Shown: positions 6,826-15,814, counted from the stretch's first letter. The stretch is 35,315 nt of DNA from Abiotrophia sp938010525 (GCF_938010525.1 NZ_CALLVK010000001.1:1-35315); one strand, 5' to 3'. Notes: generated by a model not told the origin, from the letters alone. Numbers and translations: made by a program.

Positions 6826-7976
6826 CCTACTTTGGTGATGAAAAGTTTGCTCTGATAGCAGCGATTTTCTGCCTAGGCGGACTGGTAATTCGTTGGCGTC
6901 AGTGGCCAATCAAATATTGGCTGGCCCTAGGCTCCTTGATTATCTATGCGGGTGTCTTCGGCGCAGATCTCCAACATTTGGCAGTCTCGCTCGGCTTCTT
7001 GGTCTTTCAGTATGGCTTGATTCAATATCAATTTCGCCACCCTAAGATCAAGTGGCCAGTCTACCTGTCCTTTTTGCCTCTGGTTCTGGCTAAGTTACAT
7101 GAAATTTGGCCCCTCTACAGTTTTGGTTTTATCGGCATCTCCTACCTATCATTTAAGGTGGTGCAGATTCTGCTAGAGACCCAGGACGGCCTCATTAAGG
7201 AAATGTCCTTGGTTGATTACCTGAGCTTCCTGCTCTTCTTCCCAGTTGTCAGTGCCGGACCTATTGATCGCTCCAAGCGCTTTGTGGCGGATACGGAGAA
7301 AATTCTGGACTGGAAAGACTATTGGGAACTGCTGGGCCTAGGTAGTTATCGCCTGCTACTTGGGGCTGTCTACAAATTTGTCATTGCTGCCGTCATTTTC
7401 AAGTGGCTGTCGGCTTTGCAGGTTGGCAATTATTTTTACTATTTGATTAAATACGCCTACGGCTATACCTTCTATTTATTCTTTGACTTCGCTGGATATA
7501 GTCTCATGGCAGTAGGTCTCAGTAACCTCTTAGGGATTGAGACCCCAATGAACTTTAAGCAACCTTTTTTGGCCATCGATATCAAAGATTTCTGGAATCG
7601 TTGGCACATTAGCTTATCCCAATGGCTGCGGGACTTCGTCTTCTCTCGCGTCATGATGAATTTTATTCGTCATAAGCGATTCAAGACTCGGCTCAATCGG
7701 GCCATGGCAGCCTATATGGCCAATATGCTCTTCATGGGCTTTTGGCATGGCTTCTCCTTCCATTACATCCTCTATGGTTGTTACCACGGGGTTTTAATGG
7801 CTGGCTTTGAAGCCTATCAGAAGAAATCAAAATTTTATAAGAAATACAAAAACCACTCCCTTTACAAGCTGGTAAGCTGGGCAGTGACTTTGCAATTGGT
7901 TGTCTTGGGGATGTTCATCTTCTCCAATAAATTTCCAGAAGTCGTAGGGAAGTGGCTAGGATTTGGACAAGGTTAG
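6822..7976 (+). CDS. dltB: D-alanyl transfer protein DltB (MBOAT family)
   Basis: DltB is the membrane O-acyltransferase that moves D-alanine from DltC across the membrane towards teichoic acid. It has 384 residues and about ten or more hydrophobic segments. The MBOAT hallmarks are the FWNRWHISLSQWLRDF block and the active-site His309 in MGFWHGFSF. The ATG overlaps the dltA stop (ATGA), which indicates translational coupling. The next gene, dltC, starts 10 bases after its stop. Confidence 0.97.
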   Translation: MTYFGDEKFALIAAIFCLGGLVIRWRQWPIKYWLALGSLIIYAGVFGADLQHLAVSLGFLVFQYGLIQYQFRHPKIKWPVYLSFLPLVLAKLHEIWPLYSFGFIGISYLSFKVVQILLETQDGLIKEMSLVDYLSFLLFFPVVSAGPIDRSKRFVADTEKILDWKDYWELLGLGSYRLLLGAVYKFVIAAVIFKWLSALQVGNYFYYLIKYAYGYTFYLFFDFAGYSLMAVGLSNLLGIETPMNFKQPFLAIDIKDFWNRWHISLSQWLRDFVFSRVMMNFIRHKRFKTRLNRAMAAYMANMLFMGFWHGFSFHYILYGCYHGVLMAGFEAYQKKSKFYKKYKNHSLYKLVSWAVTLQLVVLGMFIFSNKFPEVVGKWLGFGQG

Positions 7977-7986
7977 GAGTGAGAGT

Positions 7987-8226
7987 ATGGAAGAACAAGT
8001 ATTAAGCCTTTTAGAAGAATTGTGTGAAGATGAAGTGGTGCGTGAGGATTTGGATATCAATCTCCGTGACGAAGGGCTCTTGGATTCCTTGGGTTTCGTT
8101 GAGATGCTAGTGAAAATGGAAGAGGTCTTCGGTTTTGCGACAGCACCAACGGAGGTCACCTATGAAGAGATTGATACGCCACGTCGAGTCATCGCCTATG
8201 TTAAGAAGCGAGTGGCTGCTCTATGA
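7987..8226 (+). CDS. dltC: D-alanyl carrier protein DltC
   Basis: A 79-residue acidic acyl-carrier-type protein with the phosphopantetheine site LLDSLGF, Ser34. It carries D-alanine as a thioester from DltA to DltB. The ATG at 7987 is preceded by TAGGAG at the right distance and gives the usual family length; an upstream in-frame TTG would lie inside dltB. Its holo form would need a phosphopantetheinyl transferase, and acpS lies about 20 kb downstream. It overlaps dltD by four bases. Confidence 0.97.
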   Translation: MEEQVLSLLEELCEDEVVREDLDINLRDEGLLDSLGFVEMLVKMEEVFGFATAPTEVTYEEIDTPRRVIAYVKKRVAAL

Positions 8227-9383
8227 TTAAAATGAAGGCCTTAGTCTATGCCATTTGCTTAGCTCTTGTCAGCATGATTGGCCTTAATGCTTCCCTGTCC
8301 GGGGCTTATCAGGTGCCAGATAACAGTATTCGCTACGGCCGACAAGTGGAGAAGAACCAGAGTAAGGATATTTTGACTCAGAATATGGACGCCCAGACCT
8401 TAACAGTCTTCGGCTCCTCGGAGTTGGTCCAAACCTTTAAGGAAAACTTCGACCCTAGCGTGGTTTTCAACTACAAGGACTTCCACCTGATGGAAATTGG
8501 CCGCGGGAATTATCGTAACCTAACCTTGGCTTCCATCTTGGGTTCTGTGGGGGATAATTTACCTCAACAAAAAGCGGTCTTATTAGAATCCCTGCAATGG
8601 TTTACCAAAGAAGGAGTACCAGCTAACGCTTTACTCTATCGTCTGTCTTTTGAGCATGTTTATAATACCTTAAGTAATCCTAAGGTGACGGAAGAACACA
8701 AACGTGCCTTTATTGATCGTCTGCTAGAAGCCTCGACTCAGCATCCCCAAGTGCACGATGCCTTGGCTCGCTATAAGAAGGCCCTGCTAGACGAGCCAGA
8801 TAATTGGCTAGAGAACCAATGGGCGCGGGCCCATTACCAGCTAGATGTTTTCAAGAACAAGATTCGTTATGCTCTAGCTGACAAGGATCCTCTGCCAATG
8901 GCAGGTGATAAGACACCGGACTATGATTGGGATCAACGTTATAAGACCATTGCCCAGCAAGAAGGGGCAGCAGACAAGACCAACAATAATGAATTTCAGG
9001 TTGAAAATCATTATTACACCAATGAAATTGGCCAAGATTTAGAGAAGTTTAAGAACAGTGATGTAGGAAAATACGTCACCGATTCACCAGAAATGAAAGA
9101 CTTGAACATATTCCTCGACATCGCCCAAGACTTGGGCGTGGATGTCCGTGTCGTCCTCCTGCCCGTTAATGGTAAGTGGTATGACTACACCGGCTTCCCT
9201 AAGGAAGACCGCCGGGCTATCTATGAGGCAATCAAGCAAGTGCTAGATCAACGCGGTATCAAGTACTATGACTACCAGGATGATGATTACGAGCCTTATG
9301 TCATGCAGGATATGTTGCACTTAGGATGGAAAGGATGGACTCGCCTTGAAAAAGATATTTATGAATATGGTAAGCAAGATTAA
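8223..9383 (+). CDS. dltD: D-alanyl-lipoteichoic acid biosynthesis protein DltD
   Basis: A 386-residue protein with one N-terminal membrane anchor (about 5-24) and an extracytoplasmic SGNH-like hydrolase/transferase domain. GSSE at 64-67 holds the nucleophilic Ser, and the C-terminal DMLHLGWKGW carries the partner Asp and His. DltD completes D-alanine transfer to lipoteichoic acid outside the membrane. It starts at an ATGA overlap with dltC. Its last 23 bases overlap a small downstream frame that I identify as dltX. Confidence 0.96.
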   Translation: MIKMKALVYAICLALVSMIGLNASLSGAYQVPDNSIRYGRQVEKNQSKDILTQNMDAQTLTVFGSSELVQTFKENFDPSVVFNYKDFHLMEIGRGNYRNLTLASILGSVGDNLPQQKAVLLESLQWFTKEGVPANALLYRLSFEHVYNTLSNPKVTEEHKRAFIDRLLEASTQHPQVHDALARYKKALLDEPDNWLENQWARAHYQLDVFKNKIRYALADKDPLPMAGDKTPDYDWDQRYKTIAQQEGAADKTNNNEFQVENHYYTNEIGQDLEKFKNSDVGKYVTDSPEMKDLNIFLDIAQDLGVDVRVVLLPVNGKWYDYTGFPKEDRRAIYEAIKQVLDQRGIKYYDYQDDDYEPYVMQDMLHLGWKGWTRLEKDIYEYGKQD

Positions 9384-9510
9384 ATCCTCCAAAATTCTCC
9401 AACTCATCTTGTGGATTGCGATTTTCTATGTATTGATTATGATCCTCGTCATCTACGGATTGGCTAAGGATACTGGAGGCGTGCAGCCTTACATTTATAG
9501 TAGTTTCTAA
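9361..9510 (+). CDS. dltX: DltX, small teichoic acid D-alanylation membrane peptide
   Basis: A 49-residue frame read in another phase from the end of dltD, starting at ATG 9361 (a second ATG is at 9367). It has a lysine-rich N terminus, one membrane span (about 14-35) and a C terminus ending Q-P-Y-I-Y-S-S-F. DltX peptides have the same size, single span and a conserved aromatic C-terminal tail close to FIYNEF, which takes part in D-alanyl transfer to the outside. dltX usually precedes dltA; here it closes the operon just before the terminator. The ribosome site is weak, so translation is probably coupled to dltD. Asn-Glu of the common tail is Ser-Ser here. Confidence 0.8.
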   Translation: MNMVSKIKSSKILQLILWIAIFYVLIMILVIYGLAKDTGGVQPYIYSSF

Positions 9511-9517
9511 GAATGAA

Positions 9518-9549
9518 GGACTAGGTCAGCTGACCTAGTCCATTTTTTT
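9518..9549 (+). terminator. Terminator of the dlt operon
   Basis: Perfect 11-bp stem (9518-9528 with 9531-9541; GGACTAGGTCA and its complement) followed by ATTTTTTTA. It lies eight bases after the dltX stop, so dltX belongs to the dlt transcript. Confidence 0.92.
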
Positions 9550-9590
9550 ATGCTTTAATCGTTTGAGTGGTCCTGCCAAGACAAAAAGAC

Positions 9591-9596
9591 TATAAT
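9591..9596 (+). promoter_or_regulatory. -10 box upstream of the M13 peptidase gene
   Basis: A perfect TATAAT lies 32 bp before the ATG at 9629. A clear -35 was not found. Confidence 0.55.
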
Positions 9597-9628
9597 AGAG
9601 CTAAGAAAATAAGAAAAGGGGAAGTGCT

Positions 9629-11533
9629 ATGACACATAAAGTAGAACGTGATCTAATTAAGACAGACCTCTTCCAGGCAGTCAATGGGGCCTGGTTAGAG
9701 ACTGCTGTAATTCCGGATGATAAGCCCACAACGGGTGGCTTTTCGGATTTGGTCGACAAGGTAGAAGCCGACCTGATGAAGGATTTGGCCGACTTGATTG
9801 ATCAGCCTGAGTCACTGACCAAGATGCAAAAGGAAATGGTGGCTTACTATCAGTTAGCCTTGGATAAGGAGGGCCGCGCTGCTCTGGGTATGAGTCCCTT
9901 GCGTCCTTACATGGAGCGCATCCAAGCACTGACCTCAGTAGCTGACCTGACTGAGTGGGCCAAGACTGGTATTTTAGAAGGCCTACCAGGTCCCTTCGGC
10001 CTCAGCGTGGTCCAAGATATGGCGGATTCCAACCGCTATGTGGTGTATTTAGATCGTCCAGGTTTGATTCTACCTGACCGGACCTACTATGAGTCCGACC
10101 ATGCGCAAGGTCAGCAATTATTGGCAGTCTACCGCCAAGTGGCCTTAGACTTACTGGCTTTATTAGGCTTGGATGTTAAGGAAGCCGTGGAATTGGTGAC
10201 AGCCGGCATGGCCTTTGATGCCCGTCTAGCCCCTTATACCTTGTCTAAGGAAGAAGCGGCAGAATATGTGGTCTTCCACAACCCTCGCAAGTTGGATCAA
10301 GTGGCGGCTTACTCCGACCAAATCGACTTCAAGGCAGTCTTGGAGTCCGTCTTAGGTGGCTTGCCTGAGACCCTAAACGTGGTCGAACCTAAATTCTTCG
10401 AAGCCTTCAAGGAACTAGTAGATCAAGCTGATTTAGACCAACTAAAGGCTTGGTTGACCTTGCGTCTGGTTACTGGCTCAACTAGCTATCTGTCTGAAGA
10501 GGCGCGGGCTATCAGCCATCGTATGACCCAGGCCTTGACCGGCAATCCAGCCATGAGGCCTTTTGAAAAATTGGCCTACAGCCATGTCAATCAAGCCTTC
10601 GACCAAGTCTTAGGTGACTTCTATGCCCAACGTTACTTTGGCCCCGAAGCCAAGGAAGACGTGACCCAAATGGTCAAGAACATGATTGCCATCTACCAAA
10701 AACGCCTAGAAACCAAGGAATGGCTTAGCCCTGCCACTCGCGAAAAGGCCATCCTCAAGCTACAGAAAATGGATCTCTTAGTGGGCTATCCTGACAAGAT
10801 TCCGCCAGTCTATGAGGAGTTAGTTGTCGGCGACCGCAACTTCTTCCAGGCTTCTATCTACTTCACCCAAGTAGCAACTCGCTATAACCTCAGCAAGTGG
10901 AACAAGCCAGTGGACCGTGATCTCTGGAACCTTAGTGCCAACACGGTCAATGCCTACTATGATCCATTCAATAACTTAATCTGCTTCCCAGCGGCTATTC
11001 TGCAGGCACCATTCTATAGCCTGCAACAATCAGCCAGCGCCAACTATGGGGGGATTGGAGCCGTGATTGCCCATGAAATCTCCCATGCCTTTGACAATAA
11101 TGGCGCCAAGTTTGATGAGACCGGTAGCTTGTCTAACTGGTGGACGGAAGAGGACTTGGCTCATTTCAACAGCCTGGCCGATAAGATGATTAAACTCTGG
11201 GATGGGATTCCATTTGGCGACGGCAAGATTAATGGGACCTTGACTGTGTCTGAAAATATTGCGGATGCGGGTGGCCTAAGCTGCGCCCTAGAAGCAGCTC
11301 AAGCGCTGCCGGATGCTGACTTGGAAGACTTCTTCTTCAACTGGGCCCGCGTCTGGTGCCGTAAAGCTCGACCAGAGTATGTTAACCTGCTCCTCAACAT
11401 TGACGTTCACTCGCCAGGTGAGTTACGGGCCAATATGGCACCTAAGAACTTGGCAGCCTTCTATGAAACCTTCGGGATTGAGCCCGGAGATGCCATGTAT
11501 TTGGCGCCAGGAGACCGGGTGACGATTTGGTAA
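9629..11533 (+). CDS. pepO: M13 family zinc endopeptidase (PepO-like)
   Basis: A 634-residue neprilysin-family metallopeptidase. The zinc site is H482-E483-I-S-H486 (HExxH) with the third ligand Glu542 in ENIADAGG, the expected 60 residues later. The NAYY substrate-binding motif (NTVNAYYDP) lies before it. There is no signal peptide or membrane anchor, as in cytosolic PepO oligopeptidases of lactic acid bacteria that cut medium-size peptides. The start is an ATG at 9629 with a GGGGAAG ribosome site and a TATAAT upstream. It is monocistronic: a strong hairpin follows directly. Confidence 0.96.
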   Translation: MTHKVERDLIKTDLFQAVNGAWLETAVIPDDKPTTGGFSDLVDKVEADLMKDLADLIDQPESLTKMQKEMVAYYQLALDKEGRAALGMSPLRPYMERIQALTSVADLTEWAKTGILEGLPGPFGLSVVQDMADSNRYVVYLDRPGLILPDRTYYESDHAQGQQLLAVYRQVALDLLALLGLDVKEAVELVTAGMAFDARLAPYTLSKEEAAEYVVFHNPRKLDQVAAYSDQIDFKAVLESVLGGLPETLNVVEPKFFEAFKELVDQADLDQLKAWLTLRLVTGSTSYLSEEARAISHRMTQALTGNPAMRPFEKLAYSHVNQAFDQVLGDFYAQRYFGPEAKEDVTQMVKNMIAIYQKRLETKEWLSPATREKAILKLQKMDLLVGYPDKIPPVYEELVVGDRNFFQASIYFTQVATRYNLSKWNKPVDRDLWNLSANTVNAYYDPFNNLICFPAAILQAPFYSLQQSASANYGGIGAVIAHEISHAFDNNGAKFDETGSLSNWWTEEDLAHFNSLADKMIKLWDGIPFGDGKINGTLTVSENIADAGGLSCALEAAQALPDADLEDFFFNWARVWCRKARPEYVNLLLNIDVHSPGELRANMAPKNLAAFYETFGIEPGDAMYLAPGDRVTIW

Positions 11534-11544
11534 TCTCAAGATAA

Positions 11545-11597
11545 TAAAAAAGCCCTCCGGCTCATGGACTTAGCGCCATGAGCCGGAGGGCTTTTCT
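11545..11597. terminator. Bidirectional intrinsic terminator
   Basis: Perfect 17-bp stem (11551-11567 with 11576-11592) with A-rich sequence on the left and TTTTCTTTT on the right. It sits between convergent genes and ends both the pepO transcript and the minus-strand operon. Confidence 0.95.
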
Positions 11598-11598
11598 T

Positions 11599-12597
11599 TT
11601 AGCCATTAAAGGCATTGACAATGGTGTCGACATTCTTAATCATAACGGAAATGGAGCCGTCTGGGTTGTTAATGAACTCAATGACTTCAGGGTCATCGTA
11701 GAGTTCAGTTGGCACCATGAGCTCGATGCCATTAGCCAGCTTGAATTTCTGCTTGGCGTACTTCTTCTCATACTTGGGCACGTTGTTGACTGCAATCTTG
11801 GTTGGGACTTCTCGTTTGACTAAGGCCTCACGCGCCGCGTCCTGGGCGCCTAGATTGTCCTTGAAGACCTGGCGGGTAATTTCTTCTGCATTAATGACAT
11901 GGTCATCTTCTAACTGTTGCAGAATAACCTTTTGAGTAGTCGCCAGGGCTTGATAAGGTTCTTGGTCAAATTGCTTGGCCGTGTCGGCGACCGCTTTTTT
12001 GATTTGCTTGATTTGTTGAGGCGCGGCTTGAGGTGGGGCGATTTCCAAAATGCGTTCGGATAGGTAGAGGCAACGTTTGCCTTCGATGACATATTGCTTC
12101 TCTAAAATTTGATAGTCACCAGTGGCCAAGTTCAACAAGAAGAATTCCGATGGCGTCTGGGTGGGGCTAGGGAGAATAGCGTGGTGCATGACCAACTGAT
12201 TGACTAATTGGGATTCGGCCGAGAGAAAGTGGGTTACCTGACTAGAGTAGTCCAGGCGTATCAGGCCGAAATAGCGCTGTTCATGGTCGTCGCTAGCCTC
12301 GAAGAAGAGGTAGTCAGCAGCGGCGATTTCTTCCGCCGGCCCAATCAAATCGAAGAGCTTATCGGCCAGACTAGTAGACTTGTCAATCAGGCTAGTTTGG
12401 TCATCCTTGAGATTGGCCCAGAGGGCGCTGTCAGCTTCAAGCTTGGCGCGTTTGGGTTCTGCCTTTTGGACCTTGGTCAGGAGCTTATCCAGGTAGGTCC
12501 GAATCAGGGGCGAGGACAAGTCCATGGCTTCCTGGGACAGGAAGAGATTACCAGCATCCTTATCCAGGATGTGGAGAATGGCTTGGTGAATGTACAT
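11599..12597 (-). CDS. 37-kDa-type nucleoid-associated protein (YejK/NdpA family)
   Basis: A 332-residue soluble protein matching the nucleoid-associated NdpA/YejK family. Seen in sequence are the N-terminal hallmark of a short IHQAILHILD strand, the central block with DYLFFEASDDHEQRYFGLIRLDY, and a C-terminal part with YEKKYAKQKFKLANGIELMVP and DGSISVMIKNV. The family binds DNA or nucleoids in proteobacteria; in Firmicutes its role is unclear. The ATG at 12597 follows AAAGGA. A terminator-like hairpin lies between it and the upstream ATP-grasp gene, so it may be expressed at a lower level or from its own promoter. Confidence 0.85.
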   Translation of the reverse strand: MYIHQAILHILDKDAGNLFLSQEAMDLSSPLIRTYLDKLLTKVQKAEPKRAKLEADSALWANLKDDQTSLIDKSTSLADKLFDLIGPAEEIAAADYLFFEASDDHEQRYFGLIRLDYSSQVTHFLSAESQLVNQLVMHHAILPSPTQTPSEFFLLNLATGDYQILEKQYVIEGKRCLYLSERILEIAPPQAAPQQIKQIKKAVADTAKQFDQEPYQALATTQKVILQQLEDDHVINAEEITRQVFKDNLGAQDAAREALVKREVPTKIAVNNVPKYEKKYAKQKFKLANGIELMVPTELYDDPEVIEFINNPDGSISVMIKNVDTIVNAFNG

Positions 12598-12620
12598 GTT
12601 GAGGAATCCTTTCTAGTGAA

Positions 12621-12642
12621 GAAAAAGGGGGCAGGAGCCCCC
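12621..12642 (-). terminator. Internal terminator/attenuator between two minus-strand genes
   Basis: Read on the minus strand: GGGGGC-TCCT-GCCCCC followed by TTTTTC. It lies between the ATP-grasp gene and the nucleoid-associated gene and would lower read-through to the latter. Confidence 0.7.
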
Positions 12643-12657
12643 ATGTTTTTGAGATGC

Positions 12658-13824
12658 TTAGACGCGTTGGCCGACAAAACGGACCATATCATCAACAACT
12701 TGACGGGAAGGGGTCGTCATGACATAGAGACTGTCCCCAAGTAAATCAGCGAAAGCCTGCGGAATGCGGGCAGTCATCTTGATTTGGTCAGCAAATCGGT
12801 CCAGGATGTCTTGGTGGCTGGCCACATAGCTATGCTCATCGCGACGGGCAACAGCCAGACAGTAGCGACCATGGGCGGTCTGCTTAGGCAGCTCTTGGCC
12901 TGTCACTAGCTTAGCCCAATAATCGTAGAGGTCAATATCGTGGGCATAGTTGTAGATGTCGACACAGAAGCCACCGGCTGGGCGGTTGTTGTATTCAATG
13001 GCGATAAAGTCATCGTCCGGCGTGCGGAAGAATTCGATATGGAAGAAGCGCTCCTTCATGCCGAAGGACTTGATGATAGCATGGCCATATTCACGCAACT
13101 TAGGATGGAGTTCCTTCTCAATATAGAAGGCGTTGTCCTTACGATCCAGGACTAATTCCAATGGCGGATAGTAGTAGGTCAGACCGGTTTCGAAGACAAT
13201 ATTGCCCTCGGCATCAATCAGACCATCAAAAGTCGTTACCGTTGGATAGGAGACAAACTGCTCCAGGAAGTAAGGAGTGGACTCACCCCAAGTGGCCTTG
13301 AATTGGGCCACATCTTCTGGCGTCATGAGCTTGTAGGTAGCGGCAGCCCCCACGCCATTGTCAGGTTTAGCGATTAGTGGCAGGCCTAAGGCTTGGACGG
13401 CGGCATCGATTTCTGAAGTCTGGCTAACCACGCGGCCGTCCACGACCGGTACGCCAGCCTTGCGGAAGTATTCCTTCATGACGGACTTGTACTTAGTTTT
13501 GGTTAAGTCTTGGGGTTTGACGCCAAAGATATTGAACTGCTGGCGCAAGCCGGCATCCAATTCTAGCCAGTATTCATTGTGGGACTCAATACGGTCGATG
13601 GGTCCATACTTGTGGAAGAAGAAGGCGGCCGCACGAGTAACTTGGTCCAGGTCTTCCAGATTATCCACCCGGAAATATTCAGTCAGGGTCGCTTTGAGCT
13701 CATGGTTGAGTTGGTCGTAAGGTTCCTGGCCAATCCCTAGGACATTGACGCCATGTTGACGTAACTTATAGGAAAAGGGTTGGAAGTTAGCAGGGTAGTA
13801 GGGAGAAATAACAATATAGTTCAT
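12658..13824 (-). CDS. ATP-grasp domain ligase of unknown substrate
   Basis: A 388-residue protein with an N-terminal Rossmann-like preATP-grasp domain (starts YIVISPYYPANFQPFS) and a central ATP-grasp fold. The ATP-binding loop region is LIAKPDNGVGAAATYKL, and the metal-binding Glu-x-Asn is in FIAIEYNNRPAGG. ATP-grasp enzymes join a carboxylate to an amine or thiol through an acyl phosphate. The substrate cannot be read here. The gene lies 40 bp after the esterase gene and has an AAAGGATGG ribosome site. The pairing with an esterase suggests a common small-molecule or peptide pathway (inference). Confidence 0.85.
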   Translation of the reverse strand: MNYIVISPYYPANFQPFSYKLRQHGVNVLGIGQEPYDQLNHELKATLTEYFRVDNLEDLDQVTRAAAFFFHKYGPIDRIESHNEYWLELDAGLRQQFNIFGVKPQDLTKTKYKSVMKEYFRKAGVPVVDGRVVSQTSEIDAAVQALGLPLIAKPDNGVGAAATYKLMTPEDVAQFKATWGESTPYFLEQFVSYPTVTTFDGLIDAEGNIVFETGLTYYYPPLELVLDRKDNAFYIEKELHPKLREYGHAIIKSFGMKERFFHIEFFRTPDDDFIAIEYNNRPAGGFCVDIYNYAHDIDLYDYWAKLVTGQELPKQTAHGRYCLAVARRDEHSYVASHQDILDRFADQIKMTARIPQAFADLLGDSLYVMTTPSRQVVDDMVRFVGQRV

Positions 13825-13864
13825 AGGGAATCCATCCTTTCTGCTAGGGTCAGAGGCCTTTAGC

Positions 13865-14695
13865 CTACCATTCTTCGCTTAGAAAACGTAGGCAATCGGG
13901 TAAATAAGTTGCCCAGGCCTCTTCACTGTGGGTGGCATCAGCCGCAATAATCAGTTGGAGTCGGTCCTGTGGCATGCCGCCAGCCAGTAATTGTTGATAG
14001 TAGCTGAGGGAGGCGTTGATGTAAATTTGCTTCATGTTACCATGGGTCAGGTCGCGGTCGGTGTCGTCCCCTTCCTGGGTCCCCACTTGGATAAAGATGC
14101 GTTGGCTAGGATCTAGCTTTTGACGGCTAATGTAACGGTTGAAGGCTTCCACGGTTAACCAGGAGGCACTAGAGAAGACCCCTAGGTTACCAATTTGGTC
14201 CGCATATTCCAAGCCCATAAATTGGGTGATATTACCACCCAAGGAAGAGCCGGCCATGGCTGTGTGGCGTTTGTCAGGCTTGGTCCGGTAGTGGCTATCG
14301 ATGAAGGGTTTGACCACATTCATGACGAAGTCGGCATAATTAAGGCCTTTGCCCCCAAGGCGCATGCCTTCAGGAATGGGTGTATTAGTGAAAGGCCATG
14401 GCGAGTATTCGTTGAGGCGGTTCTCATTATCATTGTCGATCCCAACCACAATCATTTGGGGGATGTCAGGATTCTTCTTGATGGCTGGAATAATTTTCCA
14501 GGAGTGGCCACTGAAAGACTCGCGGCTGTAGAAAACATTCTGGCCGTCATGGAAGTAGAGAACAGGGTAGGACTTGTTCTCGTTCTTCTGGTAATCCTTA
14601 GGTAGGAGGACCCGAATGCGGCGGGCTTTGTTGGTGTAAGGGACAGTTAATTCATGGGTATGCATTTCTAGGTAAAAATAGGCTGCGTGATGCAT
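13865..14695 (-). CDS. Esterase of the alpha/beta hydrolase family (esterase D/enterochelin esterase type)
   Basis: A 276-residue cytosolic alpha/beta hydrolase. The nucleophile elbow is AGSSLGG, the oxyanion-region block is VLYFHDGQNVF, and the catalytic His is in ATHSEEAW near the C terminus. The fold and spacing resemble putative esterases of the Fes/YieL type. There is no signal peptide. The ATG at 14695 has a well-placed AAGGAG. It is the first gene of the minus-strand group with the ATP-grasp gene. The natural ester is unknown, and siderophore breakdown is not supported by neighbours. Confidence 0.88.
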   Translation of the reverse strand: MHHAAYFYLEMHTHELTVPYTNKARRIRVLLPKDYQKNENKSYPVLYFHDGQNVFYSRESFSGHSWKIIPAIKKNPDIPQMIVVGIDNDNENRLNEYSPWPFTNTPIPEGMRLGGKGLNYADFVMNVVKPFIDSHYRTKPDKRHTAMAGSSLGGNITQFMGLEYADQIGNLGVFSSASWLTVEAFNRYISRQKLDPSQRIFIQVGTQEGDDTDRDLTHGNMKQIYINASLSYYQQLLAGGMPQDRLQLIIAADATHSEEAWATYLPDCLRFLSEEW

Positions 14696-14891
14696 GGCAG
14701 GGCTCCTTTCTTAGTCCTCCATATTTTAACATGAAGCCAGGGTCTAGGCTAGGAATTTTTGGCCGGGGCAAACCTTGAGAATGTAAAGAAAGTGTGAAGA
14801 AGGCTAGAAAGTTCTAGGACGTCGCTAAATCATAAGCTTATAGGGGCTTAATTCTATCCTAAAAGATAGTCAGTCTATAAAAAGTGCCTAC

Positions 14892-14921
14892 TGGTTTTTA
14901 CTAGGGTAAGCTTCTTATAAT
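14892..14921 (+). promoter_or_regulatory. Probable promoter of the VOC gene
   Basis: TATAAT at 14916-14921 with a TGGTTT box at 14892-14897, spacing 18 bp. The box is poor as a -35, the -10 is perfect. It lies 43 bp before the ATG at 14964. Confidence 0.5.
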
Positions 14922-14963
14922 AAAGATGTCTTTATCTCTCAATCTCAAAGAAAGGAATCGATT

Positions 14964-15812
14964 ATGTATCAAGAAACGTTTGATTTAGAATCTGTCACAC
15001 TCAATGTGATCAATTTGTCCTATATGGTGGCCTTCTACCAGCAGGCTTTAGGTATGGCTATCCTAGAAGAAAGTCCTGAGCGTGTAGGCTTAGGCGTCCA
15101 AGGCAGTGACCGGCCTCTACTCTACCTAGAAACAGTGGCCACGCCACAGGAAAGCCAAGCCCGTTATGGCCTCTATCACGTGGCCTATCTCTTACCAAGC
15201 CGGGAGGACTTGGGGACTTTCCTTGTTCATGCCATCAAGCAAAACCTGCCACTGATTGGGGCTTCAGACCATGGCTACTCTGAGGCTATTTACCTAGAGG
15301 ATCCGGAAGGCAATGGCATTGAAGTCTATCGCGATAAACCGGTAGGCCAATGGGAGATTGAGCCTGACGGTCGTATACCGGGTGTAACCTTGGAAATGGA
15401 CGGTCAAGGCGTTTACGATAGTGCCAAGCCACTTGATGGCCCTTATAAAATGCCCGAAGGCTCTCGTATTGGTCATATTCACCTCAGTGTCCAAGATAGT
15501 AAGCGAGCGGCCGTCTGGTGGAACCAAGTCTTAGGTATGGAGACTAAATTCCAGATGTCTTCAGCGGCTTGGATGTCCTCTGGGACCTATCACCACCAGT
15601 TAGCTGCCAACCAATGGGCAGGTAGCCGTCTAGCGCCACAAGAACCAGACCAAGCAGGACTTAAGCATTTTAGCATTGTCGCTAGCTCGCCTCAAGAAGA
15701 GGCCGCAATCGTCAAGCGCGCCCAAGATTTGGGGGCTAAAGTGCAAGCTCTAGAAGGGGGCTGGCAAGTAACCGATAGCAATGGGATTAGCCTAGTTTTA
15801 CGGAGTTTGTAA
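14964..15812 (+). CDS. VOC family protein, CatE-like (glyoxalase/extradiol dioxygenase fold)
   Basis: A 282-residue protein made of two vicinal-oxygen-chelate domains (about 6-130 and 168-282). Putative metal-ligand positions are the His in LYHVAYLL and Glu in NGIEVYRD of domain 1, and the His in IGHIHLSV and LKHFSIV of domain 2. The layout matches Bacillus CatE-like catechol 2,3-dioxygenases, but many Firmicute members have no proven dioxygenase activity, so the substrate is open. AAAGGAA precedes the ATG. It is transcribed alone; a new promoter follows within 60 bp of its stop. Confidence 0.85.
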   Translation: MYQETFDLESVTLNVINLSYMVAFYQQALGMAILEESPERVGLGVQGSDRPLLYLETVATPQESQARYGLYHVAYLLPSREDLGTFLVHAIKQNLPLIGASDHGYSEAIYLEDPEGNGIEVYRDKPVGQWEIEPDGRIPGVTLEMDGQGVYDSAKPLDGPYKMPEGSRIGHIHLSVQDSKRAAVWWNQVLGMETKFQMSSAAWMSSGTYHHQLAANQWAGSRLAPQEPDQAGLKHFSIVASSPQEEAAIVKRAQDLGAKVQALEGGWQVTDSNGISLVLRSL

Positions 15813-15814
15813 GC

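Noticed and set aside
12208..12744. Long plus-strand open frame opposite the nucleoid-associated gene
   Set aside because: Antisense shadow of a gene with good family match; no ribosome site or recognisable domain.
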